Source of the DNA: Syntrophomonas sp.
Lineage (GTDB): Bacteria > Bacillota > Syntrophomonadia > Syntrophomonadales > Syntrophomonadaceae
DNA length: 61,904 bases
NCBI GenBank assembly: GCA_016841875.1
Contig: JAENYG010000021.1
Span: 1-61,904, forward strand
Direction: 5' to 3'
Positions 26,045 to 35,150 of the stretch are shown here, piece by piece (within the stretch, counting starts at the first letter, position 1; the number at the start of each line of letters is the position of its first letter). The notes below the pieces were generated by a model that was given only the letters and a program-made list of their open reading frames with translations, was not told the DNA's origin and ran no database searches. The position numbers and the translations under genes were made by a program.

Positions 26045-26653
26045 TCATCGTCTTCTTAAAGGAGACGTAGCCTTGGCAACTTCAAATATTCTTTTGCCCA
26101 ATATGCGTGCTCTTTTTACAGCGTCTTCATCATTCCAGACCGGATTCTGACCTGCTGCCCCCAGGTGACCACAGTCATCCTGATAATATCCATCCCCTAC
26201 CACTATCATTCCCTGCACCAGAAACATATCTTGTATAGCTCTTAAGGTTGTTTCCTGGCCTCCGAATCTTGCAGCGCCGACCGCGATTGCTCCCCCAACT
26301 ACATTCAAAAGTTTTTTTTCACTTCTCAGTTTTCTTCCTTTATCCCAGACCGCTTTCAATTGTGCACTAACCGTGCCAAAATAAACCGGACTCCCAACTA
26401 TCAATGCATCTGCCCGTGATATAAGTGCAAAAGCATGATCCAGTTCAGAATTCTCATAACATTTACCAGAACAAGGGGACGAACACGCAGTACAAAATGG
26501 AATTTCTTCACCTGCCATCAGTTGCTGACAGCAGATAATTTCATTCTTCGCGCCCATTCTCTTACATTCATTCAGAGCTTCCTGTAATAAAAAAGCGGTA
26601 TTGCCTTTTTCATTCGGGCTGCCATTTATGGCTATCACATTCAACTCCGTCAT
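26045..26653 (-). CDS. Iron-sulfur flavoprotein / NADPH-dependent FMN reductase family
   Basis: The 202-residue flavodoxin-fold protein has an FMN phosphate loop in INGSPNEKGNTAFLL and the flavin-contact motif GSPVYFGTVSAQLKA. A compact cysteine cluster (CTACSSPCSGKC: spacings 2, 3, 3) follows the second strand, as in archaeal and clostridial Isf proteins that carry a 4Fe-4S cluster. It is likely a redox partner or reductase for a quinone-like or disulfide substrate. Monocistronic. Confidence 0.82.
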   Translation of the reverse strand: MTELNVIAINGSPNEKGNTAFLLQEALNECKRMGAKNEIICCQQLMAGEEIPFCTACSSPCSGKCYENSELDHAFALISRADALIVGSPVYFGTVSAQLKAVWDKGRKLRSEKKLLNVVGGAIAVGAARFGGQETTLRAIQDMFLVQGMIVVGDGYYQDDCGHLGAAGQNPVWNDEDAVKRARILGKRIFEVAKATSPLRRR

Positions 26654-26910
26654 ACGTCCACCCCCAACTATATATTCTTAATACTACAAATAAATATGTA
26701 ATCCTTTATTTATAGACATAAATTTTATAGGTTAACTTTACGAAATAATATATATAGTATAATTTGCTCTTCTGATAAGGTGTTTAAACTCATATTCTAT
26801 TTATTTTCCTGCCAATTGATTTATAATCAGTTGTAAATAAATATTTTAAATTTTCAATATTATTTTTTTTTAGATTGGCTGATTGCACAAACGATGAGGG
26901 GATATTCACA

Positions 26911-28479
26911 ATGACCAACCTTAAAATTATAGAAAGACCCGATGGCAGATATATTAAACTGCTTAAAAAGATGGATTCTTGCCAAATCGAAAAGGATTTA
27001 TCTCTGCTGGGTATCCGTCTATCTTATCAATCCATTCACGACCTGGCCGTTGGAGAACTGGATAAGGAAATAAAGATTTCAGAAGACAATTTGGATCAAA
27101 GCCAGTTGCCAGATGAAAACGATTGTATACCTCCTCTGATAATCGAAGTGTCTGAAGATAATATGATGGTGTTTATAACCGTAGACTCCAGATCCCATAA
27201 TGAAATCTCGGTCCAGGATATTATAGCTGAACTTAGGAACCGGGGAATAGTATTTGGCATCGATGACCAGGCGATTGAAAACTCTTTAAACAATCCTGGT
27301 ACTCCTATTCTCGCGGTGAGAGGAATTAGCCCGATAAAGGGAAAAAATGCCAGTATACAGTACTTTTTTGAAAAGAACCCCACCCCCAAACCCATTTTAC
27401 TTGCCAACGATATAGTAGATTATTATGAACTGGGACAAATTATACCGATATATACAGGCGATATTTTAGCTGTCCGAGAACCTGCTGCCGAAGGAACTCC
27501 TGGCACTGATATTTATGGAAAAGAAATAGAAGCTCAAGCGGGAGAAAATATCAAATTCAAAATAGGACGGGGAGTTATTATTAATCAAGATAAAGCCGTA
27601 GCTGAATATGAAGGAGCCCTATCATGGATCAATGATAAACTGCATGTCACCAGACTATACCAGGTATCAGGTGATGTTGATTTTTCGATTGGCAATATAG
27701 ATTTTATGGGTAAAGTATTGATAAACGGCAACGTATGCGATGGGTTTAAGGTTGAGGCTGATGATGATATTGATATTCGCGGTGGAGTAGGAAATGCTCG
27801 GATCAACTCGCGCAAAGGATCGATCTTTGTAAAGAATGGGATTATAGGCCGCGGAAGAGCCCTGGTTACCGCCCATAAAAACGTGGAAGCCAAGTTTGTT
27901 CAGGCAGCAACTGTAAATGCTGGTCAGTCAGTTGTAGTAAATGAATATATTGTACGCTGCAATATTAATGCTGGTGATTCAGTCCTGATACATGGTCGTA
28001 AAGGACGCATTCTCGGCAGCAATAAAATATCGGCTAAAACAAAAATTAAGGCATCCCGAGTAAAGAATTCCCGCCAGCTTGATTTAAAAGTTGAAGGCAT
28101 CGAAAGAAAGCAATATTATGAAAGAATCCATGAACTTAATCGTAGGGTAGATAGATTAGAGGGTAAGCTGAAACAATCTGCTTCAACTATTCGAACTCTC
28201 CGCAATAGAAAGGACGATGCTCGTTCGCTGTTCCTGCTGGAAGAAATGCTGCCCGAATATATGAACCTGCAGGAAGAATTAGATACCATGATCGAGGAGC
28301 GAAATCAACTGAGCAAAATGCTGAAAAGCACACGCGGTGAAGGTATGATCGAAATTGGCGGTGGACTGGAAGAAGGCATGTCTTTTTCTATAAAACATGA
28401 ATTTATAAAACTTCCTCAGGATATTAAGACCCTGAATATGTATTATGACCCGGATGAAAAGAAACTGCTTTTTTATTAA
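26911..28479 (+). CDS. FapA / DUF342 family protein
   Basis: The 522-residue protein has the DUF342 architecture: an N-terminal alpha-beta region, EGTPGTDIYGKEI, then a right-handed beta-helix-like stretch (SGDVDFSIGNIDFMGKVLIN). A C-terminal coiled coil (KQYYERIHELNRRVDRLEGK) follows. Members have been linked to cell-surface and flagellar assembly, and to polymer-binding roles, but the biochemical function is unsettled. I start at ATG 26911 (GAGGGG 9 bases upstream); the frame begins earlier at a TTG without support. It is convergent with the LysM gene. Confidence 0.82.
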   Translation: MTNLKIIERPDGRYIKLLKKMDSCQIEKDLSLLGIRLSYQSIHDLAVGELDKEIKISEDNLDQSQLPDENDCIPPLIIEVSEDNMMVFITVDSRSHNEISVQDIIAELRNRGIVFGIDDQAIENSLNNPGTPILAVRGISPIKGKNASIQYFFEKNPTPKPILLANDIVDYYELGQIIPIYTGDILAVREPAAEGTPGTDIYGKEIEAQAGENIKFKIGRGVIINQDKAVAEYEGALSWINDKLHVTRLYQVSGDVDFSIGNIDFMGKVLINGNVCDGFKVEADDDIDIRGGVGNARINSRKGSIFVKNGIIGRGRALVTAHKNVEAKFVQAATVNAGQSVVVNEYIVRCNINAGDSVLIHGRKGRILGSNKISAKTKIKASRVKNSRQLDLKVEGIERKQYYERIHELNRRVDRLEGKLKQSASTIRTLRNRKDDARSLFLLEEMLPEYMNLQEELDTMIEERNQLSKMLKSTRGEGMIEIGGGLEEGMSFSIKHEFIKLPQDIKTLNMYYDPDEKKLLFY

Positions 28480-28561
28480 ATTGTGATTGATCAGTAAGTT
28501 ATACTCTTTGGTTTCTATTATTAATCAGACCGTAAAGTAAGCAAAAATTCCAGGCAAGAAT

Positions 28562-28598
28562 AATAACCGACTCTCGCCCACAGGCAGAGTCAGTTATT
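28562..28598. terminator. Bidirectional terminator between fapA and the LysM gene
   Basis: AATAACCGACTCT (28562-28574) and AGAGTCAGTTATT (28586-28598) pair with one mismatch around an 11-base loop. It sits between convergent genes. Confidence 0.7.
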
Positions 28599-28626
28599 GT
28601 ACTTAACCTTATAATTCCAGGCCAAT

Positions 28627-29520
28627 TTATAATCCAGCGGCTTTAAGAACCATAGCCTGATGATCTTCATCTATCCGATCAGTACCATGAGTCCTGCTGT
28701 TTAAAAAATGTATACAATAATGTCCCGGAAAATTATTGTCGTAGATCGATTGACCTTCATGAGGCATGCCGTTCTGGGAAGCAGCTAATTTTATACCATC
28801 TACCTCAACGATAATCGCTCTTCTCGCCCAGCTCCACTCTCCATCATAAATCTGTTTCATTTTAGCCGTATCGGCTGCAGTTAAGGGCTGGCAGTCAGCA
28901 TGATTGGTTCCGGCTTTACGTACTGTATAATAGCTTATTCCTGTTTCCACATCAGTTATTTTTGCCACTTTCTCACGCGTAAATTTATACTGCGCCTCTG
29001 TCCACCAATCAGCTAGCTGACCATAACGGGATGTACCTCTTGACATCTCATCATTATAAATATTGGGGATTTTCAGAGTATCGCCTATATAAATCAGGTA
29101 GGAGTTCAGGTTATTGGCCTCCATCAATGAATTTACCGATGTTTTATACCGGGTTGCGATTGCACTCAAGGTATCACCGGCTTTGATAGTATAATATGTA
29201 TTCTTTACTTCCATACATTTTTCCAGCTCTGCCCTGGTAGCGGATCCTATTATGCCATCCACTCTTAATCCCTGCTCAGACTGAAACTCTTTCACTGCAT
29301 TGTATGTGTTAATTCCAAACCAACCATCGATTCCATAGGTATCAAATCCCAAAGAGGTCAAATCCTGCTGCAGTCTGTATACATTATCACCCTGGGCCCC
29401 CCATTGCAAAATCTCTTCGCCATAACTTGCACCGGCTGAGGGTAAACAAATCAGTGATGTGCTCAACACCAGCAGTATAATGAACCCTGTCACAATATTA
29501 TTATTTTTTCTCTGCTTCAA
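28627..29520 (-). CDS. Secreted protein with peptidoglycan-binding and LysM domains
   Basis: The 297-residue protein has a signal peptide (to about residue 32, PSAGAS). A PG_binding_1 domain follows (WGAQGDNVYRLQQDLTSLGF, residues 39-95), then a LysM domain (YYTIKAGDTLSAIATRYKTS, about 107-152). A C-terminal domain of about 125 residues contains GTNHADCQPL, WSWARRAIIVEV and HYCIHFLNSRTHGT. I recall this C-terminal domain in other clostridial cell-wall proteins but cannot name it. Its paired His and Cys residues suggest an enzyme. The start is TTG 29520 with AGGAG upstream. A role in cell wall or spore cortex is an inference. Confidence 0.82.
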   Translation of the reverse strand: MKQRKNNNIVTGFIILLVLSTSLICLPSAGASYGEEILQWGAQGDNVYRLQQDLTSLGFDTYGIDGWFGINTYNAVKEFQSEQGLRVDGIIGSATRAELEKCMEVKNTYYTIKAGDTLSAIATRYKTSVNSLMEANNLNSYLIYIGDTLKIPNIYNDEMSRGTSRYGQLADWWTEAQYKFTREKVAKITDVETGISYYTVRKAGTNHADCQPLTAADTAKMKQIYDGEWSWARRAIIVEVDGIKLAASQNGMPHEGQSIYDNNFPGHYCIHFLNSRTHGTDRIDEDHQAMVLKAAGL

Positions 29521-30023
29521 ACATTAGCCACTCCTTTCTTCATATTCTAGAGCATATGTACATTGTATCTGCAGCCAGATAAGACAAGCAAATGGCCTGA
29601 CCTTGCAGTCAGCTGTTTATGATGATTAATATGAGCATATATCAATATGTTTTGCCAATACGCTGAATAATTTATATCTGGGTTATTATGGGTTACCAGA
29701 CCATATAAAATAACGCTCGTAAGCCTTTTATGGCTTATGAGCGATGAATAGCCCTGGCCGTATTACTCAAGCAAAGAAATAGTAAGGTACATAGCCTCCC
29801 CGCTGCTCCGATACCTCTGTAAGGAAGCTAAGCTGCTCATATCCATCCCATATTACCCGACTGTAATATTAATGTCGACTTTGGTACCTCTTATCGTAAC
29901 CGGTGAGTTTTCCTTACGCAGACATAGTAGTTTAGACAGCTGCTCATAAATTCTTACAAGCCTCTTTTTTCGATTAATATAAAAATATCCTTATTGATTT
30001 CCAGCATCTTATGTATCACCTTT
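29521..30023. other. Non-coding region with ACGCTC hairpin
   Basis: Apart from the terminator-like hairpin at 29714-29743, I see no gene or recognised RNA in these 500 bases. A GC-richer part at about 29750-29860 could carry structure, but I could not match it to a riboswitch class. Confidence 0.4.
29714..29743 (-). terminator. ACGCTC-family hairpin, probable terminator of the efflux operon
   Basis: CGCTCGTAAGCC and GGCTTATGAGCG pair around TTTTAT with one G-U. On the minus strand TTATTTTAT follows. A near-identical hairpin lies at 35092-35121. Confidence 0.6.
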
Positions 30024-31184
30024 CTATTCCTGCTTGTTATCCTGGACTGGCACCTGTTCTGTATGGACCTTTTCATCGGTGCTGCCTGGTATCGATATCG
30101 ACTGGCCGTCATCAACAAATTTCTGTCCCTCTATTATTAGAAGATCTCCTTCTTTAATATCACCAATTACTTCCAGGTTTTCTCCATCTTCTATGCCGAT
30201 AGTAACCGCAACGCTTATGGCTTTATCCCCATCTGCCAGGAATACATAGGATAAGTCATCCTCGGTAACAATTGCCTGTTTGGGGATAATAACTGCATCC
30301 TCGTGTTTTTCTAATTCTATATAGACTTCAGTGTACATGCCTGGTTTTAATAACAGCCCTTCATTAGTAAGTACAATTTCAACCGGATAGCTGTTTGAAA
30401 GATCATCCTTGGTCAAGCCAATAGACTTAACAGTTCCGCTAAAAACATCTTCGGAAATAGATGGTATATAAACATTTGCCTGCTGACCGGCTGCACATTT
30501 ATTGATTACTTTGTCACTTACCTGAGTTTCTACGATAATAGAATCAATATCGACTATAGTCATTGCCGTTGCTCCACTGTATAATTTCCCTTTGCTGATA
30601 TTTATGGAGCCTACTATGCCGCTGATGCTGCTGATTACATTGGCATCATTATAGGCTGAATTCAGCTGGTTACTGATCGATTCCAGACTTGATTGGGATT
30701 GTTCATAAGTTAACCTGGCCTGGTTATAAGTTAATTCAGAATCCTCCAGATCAACCTGAGCAAGTATTCCGGCATCGAATAGTTCTTTGCTGCGATTGTA
30801 ACTGGCCAGTTTGCTTTCCATACTAATACGATTCTGTTCCACACTCAATTCGCTTTGTCGTCTGGATATTTCCAGACTGGTAATATCTTCTGCATAGTCA
30901 ATTGTGAACAGTATGTCTCCAGCAGATACTTGATCCCCTTCATTTACATATATGTTCTCCACATTACCCCTGGCATCACTGGTAATTTCGTACTCCTGCT
31001 CTGCCTGCAGGGTGCCAACGGCATAATAGCTTTCACTGATACTGCCTGTCTTGATTTCTTGTACTTCTACAGTAACTGCCAGATCCGGCGCTCCCCCCAT
31101 AGCACCAGCAGGAACCTGTGAAGAACAACCCGCTAACAGCAGTATTAAAAGTATAGATAATAATAGATAATTTCTTTTCCGCAT
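30024..31184 (-). CDS. RND efflux periplasmic adaptor lipoprotein (HlyD/AcrA family)
   Basis: The 386-residue membrane fusion protein has the lipobox LLLAGCSS. Its lipoyl-like halves are YEITSDARGNVENIYVNEGD, VSAGDILFTID and the return strand SSISGIVGSINISKGKLYSG. A coiled-coil hairpin (residues about 100-180) and beta-barrel (IVETQVSDKVINKC) complete the fold. It ends 20 bases from the transporter gene and is the downstream of the two. In a single-membrane Firmicute the pair would export across the cytoplasmic membrane; the substrate is unknown. Confidence 0.9.
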   Translation of the reverse strand: MRKRNYLLLSILLILLLAGCSSQVPAGAMGGAPDLAVTVEVQEIKTGSISESYYAVGTLQAEQEYEITSDARGNVENIYVNEGDQVSAGDILFTIDYAEDITSLEISRRQSELSVEQNRISMESKLASYNRSKELFDAGILAQVDLEDSELTYNQARLTYEQSQSSLESISNQLNSAYNDANVISSISGIVGSINISKGKLYSGATAMTIVDIDSIIVETQVSDKVINKCAAGQQANVYIPSISEDVFSGTVKSIGLTKDDLSNSYPVEIVLTNEGLLLKPGMYTEVYIELEKHEDAVIIPKQAIVTEDDLSYVFLADGDKAISVAVTIGIEDGENLEVIGDIKEGDLLIIEGQKFVDDGQSISIPGSTDEKVHTEQVPVQDNKQE

Positions 31185-31205
31185 GAGTCTACCTCCCTAA
31201 AAATA

Positions 31206-34200
31206 TTACTGTAAAACGTTCAATCTATTCTTAATTGTGATTTTTACATCTTCAAAGATTGAGTACACAACCGGAATTATAACCAGGGTAAGAGCTGCCG
31301 ATGCAAACAGTCCAAAAATGATGGAGTAACCTAACTGAGCATAATCACTGCTTTTTAAAGCCAGCGGCAGGATAGCGCCGATGGTGGTCAAAGTTGTTGC
31401 CGTAATCGGAATAAATCGGGTTCTAGCTGACTTGCTTATAGCTTCCTTCATCTCATATCCGCTGGCTCTTAACTGATTGGTGTAATCCAGCAGCACTATA
31501 GCATTGTTAACCGCTATACCTACCAGAGAAATAACCCCCATAAAGGCATAAACTCCGAAATCATTACCAGTCAGTATTAGTCCGATTATAACGCCTATTA
31601 TGCTCAATGGAATTGATAAGAGTATAGCTAAAGGCTGTGACATTGAATTGAACTGTATTGCCAGTATTAAGAACACAAGAAAAATAGCCTCAATAAAGCT
31701 GAAGGTTAAACTGCTAAAAGATTCTCTCATTTCCTGAGCATCCCCGCCATAGCTGACCGATATCCCTTCTGTTTCCGTAAGGGCAGCGGCTTTAGTCTCA
31801 ATTGCTTTCGTAATATCGCCCAGATTAGCATCTGCTTCCATTGATGCATAAACACTTACTACTCTCTTGCCATCTTTGTGTTCAATTTCTGCCAGACCAG
31901 TTCCTTCTTCTACTTTTGCTACTGCGGAAAAAGGTATGTACTGACCGCTGTTGGTACTGAAATATATTTTTTCCAGGTCCCTGGCAGATGTTATTTTTCC
32001 TTCAGTTAATTTGATTTTTATGTTTATTTCATCCTGGTTATCCAGATAACTGCCGGCCGATACGCCCTGAATAGCCTCTTTAATACTTGAACTAATACCT
32101 ACCGGGTTTAATCCCATGGCGGCAGCTTTAGTTCTATCAATGCTTATGGTTAATTCGGGAGGTCCCCCTGCAATACTGGTAAAGGGATCAGTAACACCGG
32201 GTATTTCTGCCAGTAAATTTTTATATTCTCCTGCCAGACTTTCAAGATCATCGAAGTCATCTCCGCTTAATTCAATCACTATAGGGCTGGTCTCAAACCT
32301 ACCTCCCCGGTCAGTAGAGACACTAGATTCCGCACCCGCTATATTTTTCAAAATCATAGTCAGTTCTTGTTGAATATCCATACTGGTTTTATCTCGTTCG
32401 TCTTCGGGTCTCAATTCTACTGTTATCTCGGCACTATTTGCAGATCCAGATGACACATTAGAAGTAAAGGATTCCACTTCTGGATAGGTATAAAGTATCT
32501 CTTCCACCTGATTAGCAGCTTCAATAGTATCCTCCATTATACTTCCGATAGGCAATTCAACGCTGACATATAATGATGATGCTTCACCGGAAGGGTATAA
32601 GGCGGTTTTTATCAAACCCAGAGGCCAGGCAGCCATTACTAGAATAAAAATTAATAGGCTGGCACCCAATACCATAGCTTTTTTGCGATTGCTGCTGAGC
32701 ACATCCTGCAAAAAGTTTACGTATTTATTCAGCAGCCCTGATGCCCTATTCTGCTCATTGCCATCCATTTTAAACTGTTTATAGGCCATGGCAGCAGTTA
32801 ATAAAATCGGTAACACAACTGATATTATGCTTATTGAACCGCTTCGCGCAAATGCCAGCAGGGCCAGTACAAATATAAATAAACAGCTGACGATTTTTCT
32901 AACTCTGCTGCTGATAATGCTGTCAGCTTTTTTACTTTCCTTACGTTTTTTTATGAAACGGGAGCATAGGGCTGGAGTGATGGTAATTGATACTATCAGC
33001 GAGGCTCCAAGAACAAACATTATAACCATGGGAATTATTTTTAATATGTCACTCATCCGCCCCGGCATAAAAGCCATAGCCAAAAATGCAGCGATAGTTG
33101 TCAAAGTTGATGACAATACTGCCGGGGCAATCTGGTTGGTAGCATATTTGGCGGCGTCTCTTCGGTCGAGTCCTTCGTTATGTATTCGGCTTATATTCTC
33201 TAATATGACAATAGCATTATCAACTAAGAGGCCCAGCGAAATGATTAATGCCAGCAGAGTAATAGTATTAAAGGTCATACCATACCAGTGCATAACCATA
33301 AAACTAGAGAATAAGGACAGGGGTATAACGAAAGCAACCATTATCGATTCTCTGAAACCGATAAATAAAAACAGTACTATTATTATAACCAGAAGACCGG
33401 AGATGGCATTGCTGATAACATCATTCAAGTCCTGCTCAACATCTACTGCTTCATCGCTGGTGATTAGTATCGAAATATCTTCGGGGTATAATGTACCTTT
33501 TCCCTCTTCTATTATCTGTTTTACCTGTTCGCTGGGGCCAACAATATCGGCTCCATCCTGACGATAAATGCTTATGGATACTGAAGAAGATGCCTGGTTG
33601 AGATTAACGTCATCTGCCATGTACATAGCTGAATAACTATCAGCCTCTTCATAACCATTAATTACGGTTGCAACATCCTTTAACAAGATTGGATTATCGC
33701 CATTTTTGACGACTACATTATATATTTCATCTATCGAGGCAAATTCGGCTTCTATACGAATATCATATTCGCTCCCGTCCAAAGCAATATCGCCCCCGGG
33801 TGCATTGACGTGGGCATTGGCAAGAGCAGTTTTAATATCACTCATACTTATGCCATAGCTCATTAGCTCAACTGGTTGCACATAAATCGATATTTCGCGA
33901 TTGAGCCCGCCTACAACATCGACCTCATCAATACCCTCAATTTTTTCAAATTCACTTTGGAGATCTTCACCAACACTTTTCAAAGTTGCTAAATCATAAT
34001 CACCGGCAACACTGAGCCTCATAATCGGCATAGAGCTGGTCGAAAACACACCTGCTGAAGGTGTGCTGCAGTCATCTGGCAGGTTTACTTCGGATAACAG
34101 GGAATTAATTTCCTGCTCCTTTTCTTCAATATCAACATCATCGTCAAACTCAATGCTGATATTGGCCATTCCAGAAGATGTAGTAGAGCTTATTGAATAT

Positions 34201-34541
34201 ACATCTTCCAATTCCTGAAGTTTAGCCTCAATTTTGTCGGTAACCAAACTCTCGATTTCCTGGGGAGCCGCTCCCGGGTACTGAACCGAGATTCTGGCGA
34301 ATGGCATGACTGTTTCAGGCATTGATTCCCGCGGAAGTTGAGTGTAAATATTTATTCCTGCAATAATAATACATAGTATTATCAAATATACTATGCGATA
34401 GCGTTCAATAAAAATCGCTGATATTTTCCCCAAAATATTAGTTTCCTGCTTTATATTGCTGCCATTTTCTTCAATCAATCTTCGACCTTCTTTCCCATAA
34501 TTTAGGGCATAGTTTAATAAGCCATTTCTAATACTTGCCAA
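31206..34541 (-). CDS. RND family efflux transporter permease (AcrB/HAE1-like)
   Basis: The protein of about 1,100 residues has the RND layout: a first membrane helix (VYLIILCIIIAGINIYTQLP), a large porter loop, helices 2-6 with LLALIISLGLLVDNAIVILE, a second porter loop and helices 8-12 with VGIAVNNAIVLLDYTNQLR. It is encoded upstream of and close to the adaptor. The start is uncertain. TTG 34541 has no ribosome site. TTG 34478, with AGAAGG upstream, would remove 21 residues. No regulator or outer-membrane component is encoded nearby. Confidence 0.92.
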   Translation of the reverse strand: MASIRNGLLNYALNYGKEGRRLIEENGSNIKQETNILGKISAIFIERYRIVYLIILCIIIAGINIYTQLPRESMPETVMPFARISVQYPGAAPQEIESLVTDKIEAKLQELEDVYSISSTTSSGMANISIEFDDDVDIEEKEQEINSLLSEVNLPDDCSTPSAGVFSTSSMPIMRLSVAGDYDLATLKSVGEDLQSEFEKIEGIDEVDVVGGLNREISIYVQPVELMSYGISMSDIKTALANAHVNAPGGDIALDGSEYDIRIEAEFASIDEIYNVVVKNGDNPILLKDVATVINGYEEADSYSAMYMADDVNLNQASSSVSISIYRQDGADIVGPSEQVKQIIEEGKGTLYPEDISILITSDEAVDVEQDLNDVISNAISGLLVIIIVLFLFIGFRESIMVAFVIPLSLFSSFMVMHWYGMTFNTITLLALIISLGLLVDNAIVILENISRIHNEGLDRRDAAKYATNQIAPAVLSSTLTTIAAFLAMAFMPGRMSDILKIIPMVIMFVLGASLIVSITITPALCSRFIKKRKESKKADSIISSRVRKIVSCLFIFVLALLAFARSGSISIISVVLPILLTAAMAYKQFKMDGNEQNRASGLLNKYVNFLQDVLSSNRKKAMVLGASLLIFILVMAAWPLGLIKTALYPSGEASSLYVSVELPIGSIMEDTIEAANQVEEILYTYPEVESFTSNVSSGSANSAEITVELRPEDERDKTSMDIQQELTMILKNIAGAESSVSTDRGGRFETSPIVIELSGDDFDDLESLAGEYKNLLAEIPGVTDPFTSIAGGPPELTISIDRTKAAAMGLNPVGISSSIKEAIQGVSAGSYLDNQDEINIKIKLTEGKITSARDLEKIYFSTNSGQYIPFSAVAKVEEGTGLAEIEHKDGKRVVSVYASMEADANLGDITKAIETKAAALTETEGISVSYGGDAQEMRESFSSLTFSFIEAIFLVFLILAIQFNSMSQPLAILLSIPLSIIGVIIGLILTGNDFGVYAFMGVISLVGIAVNNAIVLLDYTNQLRASGYEMKEAISKSARTRFIPITATTLTTIGAILPLALKSSDYAQLGYSIIFGLFASAALTLVIIPVVYSIFEDVKITIKNRLNVLQ

Positions 34542-35091
34542 TTTAATATTTTAAGCTATAAATTTAGGATAACTATGAAGAAAGTATTAAGATTTCTTGA
34601 TAATTATAGGAGAGCATGGTATCCGTATAAGGATAATACCGGTAAACGACCTTGGCATGCAACAGCCAGCATAATTCTGAAAATACTTGATTCCACTGCA
34701 AAAACACTGCAATATACTTTTCGAATACATAAATATTCAGGAGGCATTGGCAGATCATAGTAGGAACTCCCACCCTTCACCCTCCGGGTACTACTGATGT
34801 TCCCGTTGGTCACTATTAAGGTTGCGGGTACAACTTATACTCCCTCTGGTCGTTTTCAATATGATGCTGCGAAACCTCAAAGCAAAAGAGGATGAGCTCC
34901 GCAGATGGGCGAGAAGGCAGTTGAACACGGATGCGAATCTGTCTGGTACCACTTTTGCCTTGAGGTATGCAACAAGTGTTTTCCATGCGGAGAATGACAA
35001 CGGCATATTTATGTATTCGAAATGGTGTATATTACTTTTTACAGAGGAATCATACTTTATCTATAATGGGTGAACTGCTATAGAAAAATAA
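34542..35091. other. Non-coding region, possible decayed insertion sequence
   Basis: The 550 bases between the efflux operon and ppdK contain short open frames on both strands (for example 34575-34760, 34822-35073 plus; 34791-35006 minus). None has a convincing ribosome site plus homology. The segment 34790-35010 is GC-richer than its surroundings and may be a fragment of a repeat or transposon. The efflux operon promoter must lie at its left end; TATAAT occurs on the minus strand at about 34600-34605. Confidence 0.35.
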
Positions 35092-35121
35092 CGCTCCTAA
35101 GCCTCTTATGGCTTAGGAGCG
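35092..35121 (-). terminator. Terminator after ppdK (ACGCTC-family hairpin)
   Basis: CGCTCCTAAGCC and GGCTTAGGAGCG pair perfectly around TCTTAT. On the minus strand TTATTTTTC follows. It lies 30 bases after the ppdK stop and shares sequence with the hairpin at 29714-29743. Confidence 0.8.
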
Positions 35122-35150
35122 TAGGATTAACAACAGATCGGTTATTCTTC

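Noticed and set aside
29750-29860. Possible riboswitch between the LysM and efflux genes
   Set aside because: GCAAAG and CCGATACC fragments recall c-di-GMP aptamers, but order and spacing do not fit.
32788-33561. Long plus-strand frame (257 codons) inside the RND permease
   Set aside because: It is the antisense shadow of a strongly conserved transporter gene; its composition is low-complexity and it has no ribosome site.
34791-35006. 71-codon minus-strand frame upstream of the efflux operon
   Set aside because: Its sequence felt vaguely familiar from other clostridial contigs, but I could not tie it to any family, and the opposite strand is equally open. Described as non-coding.
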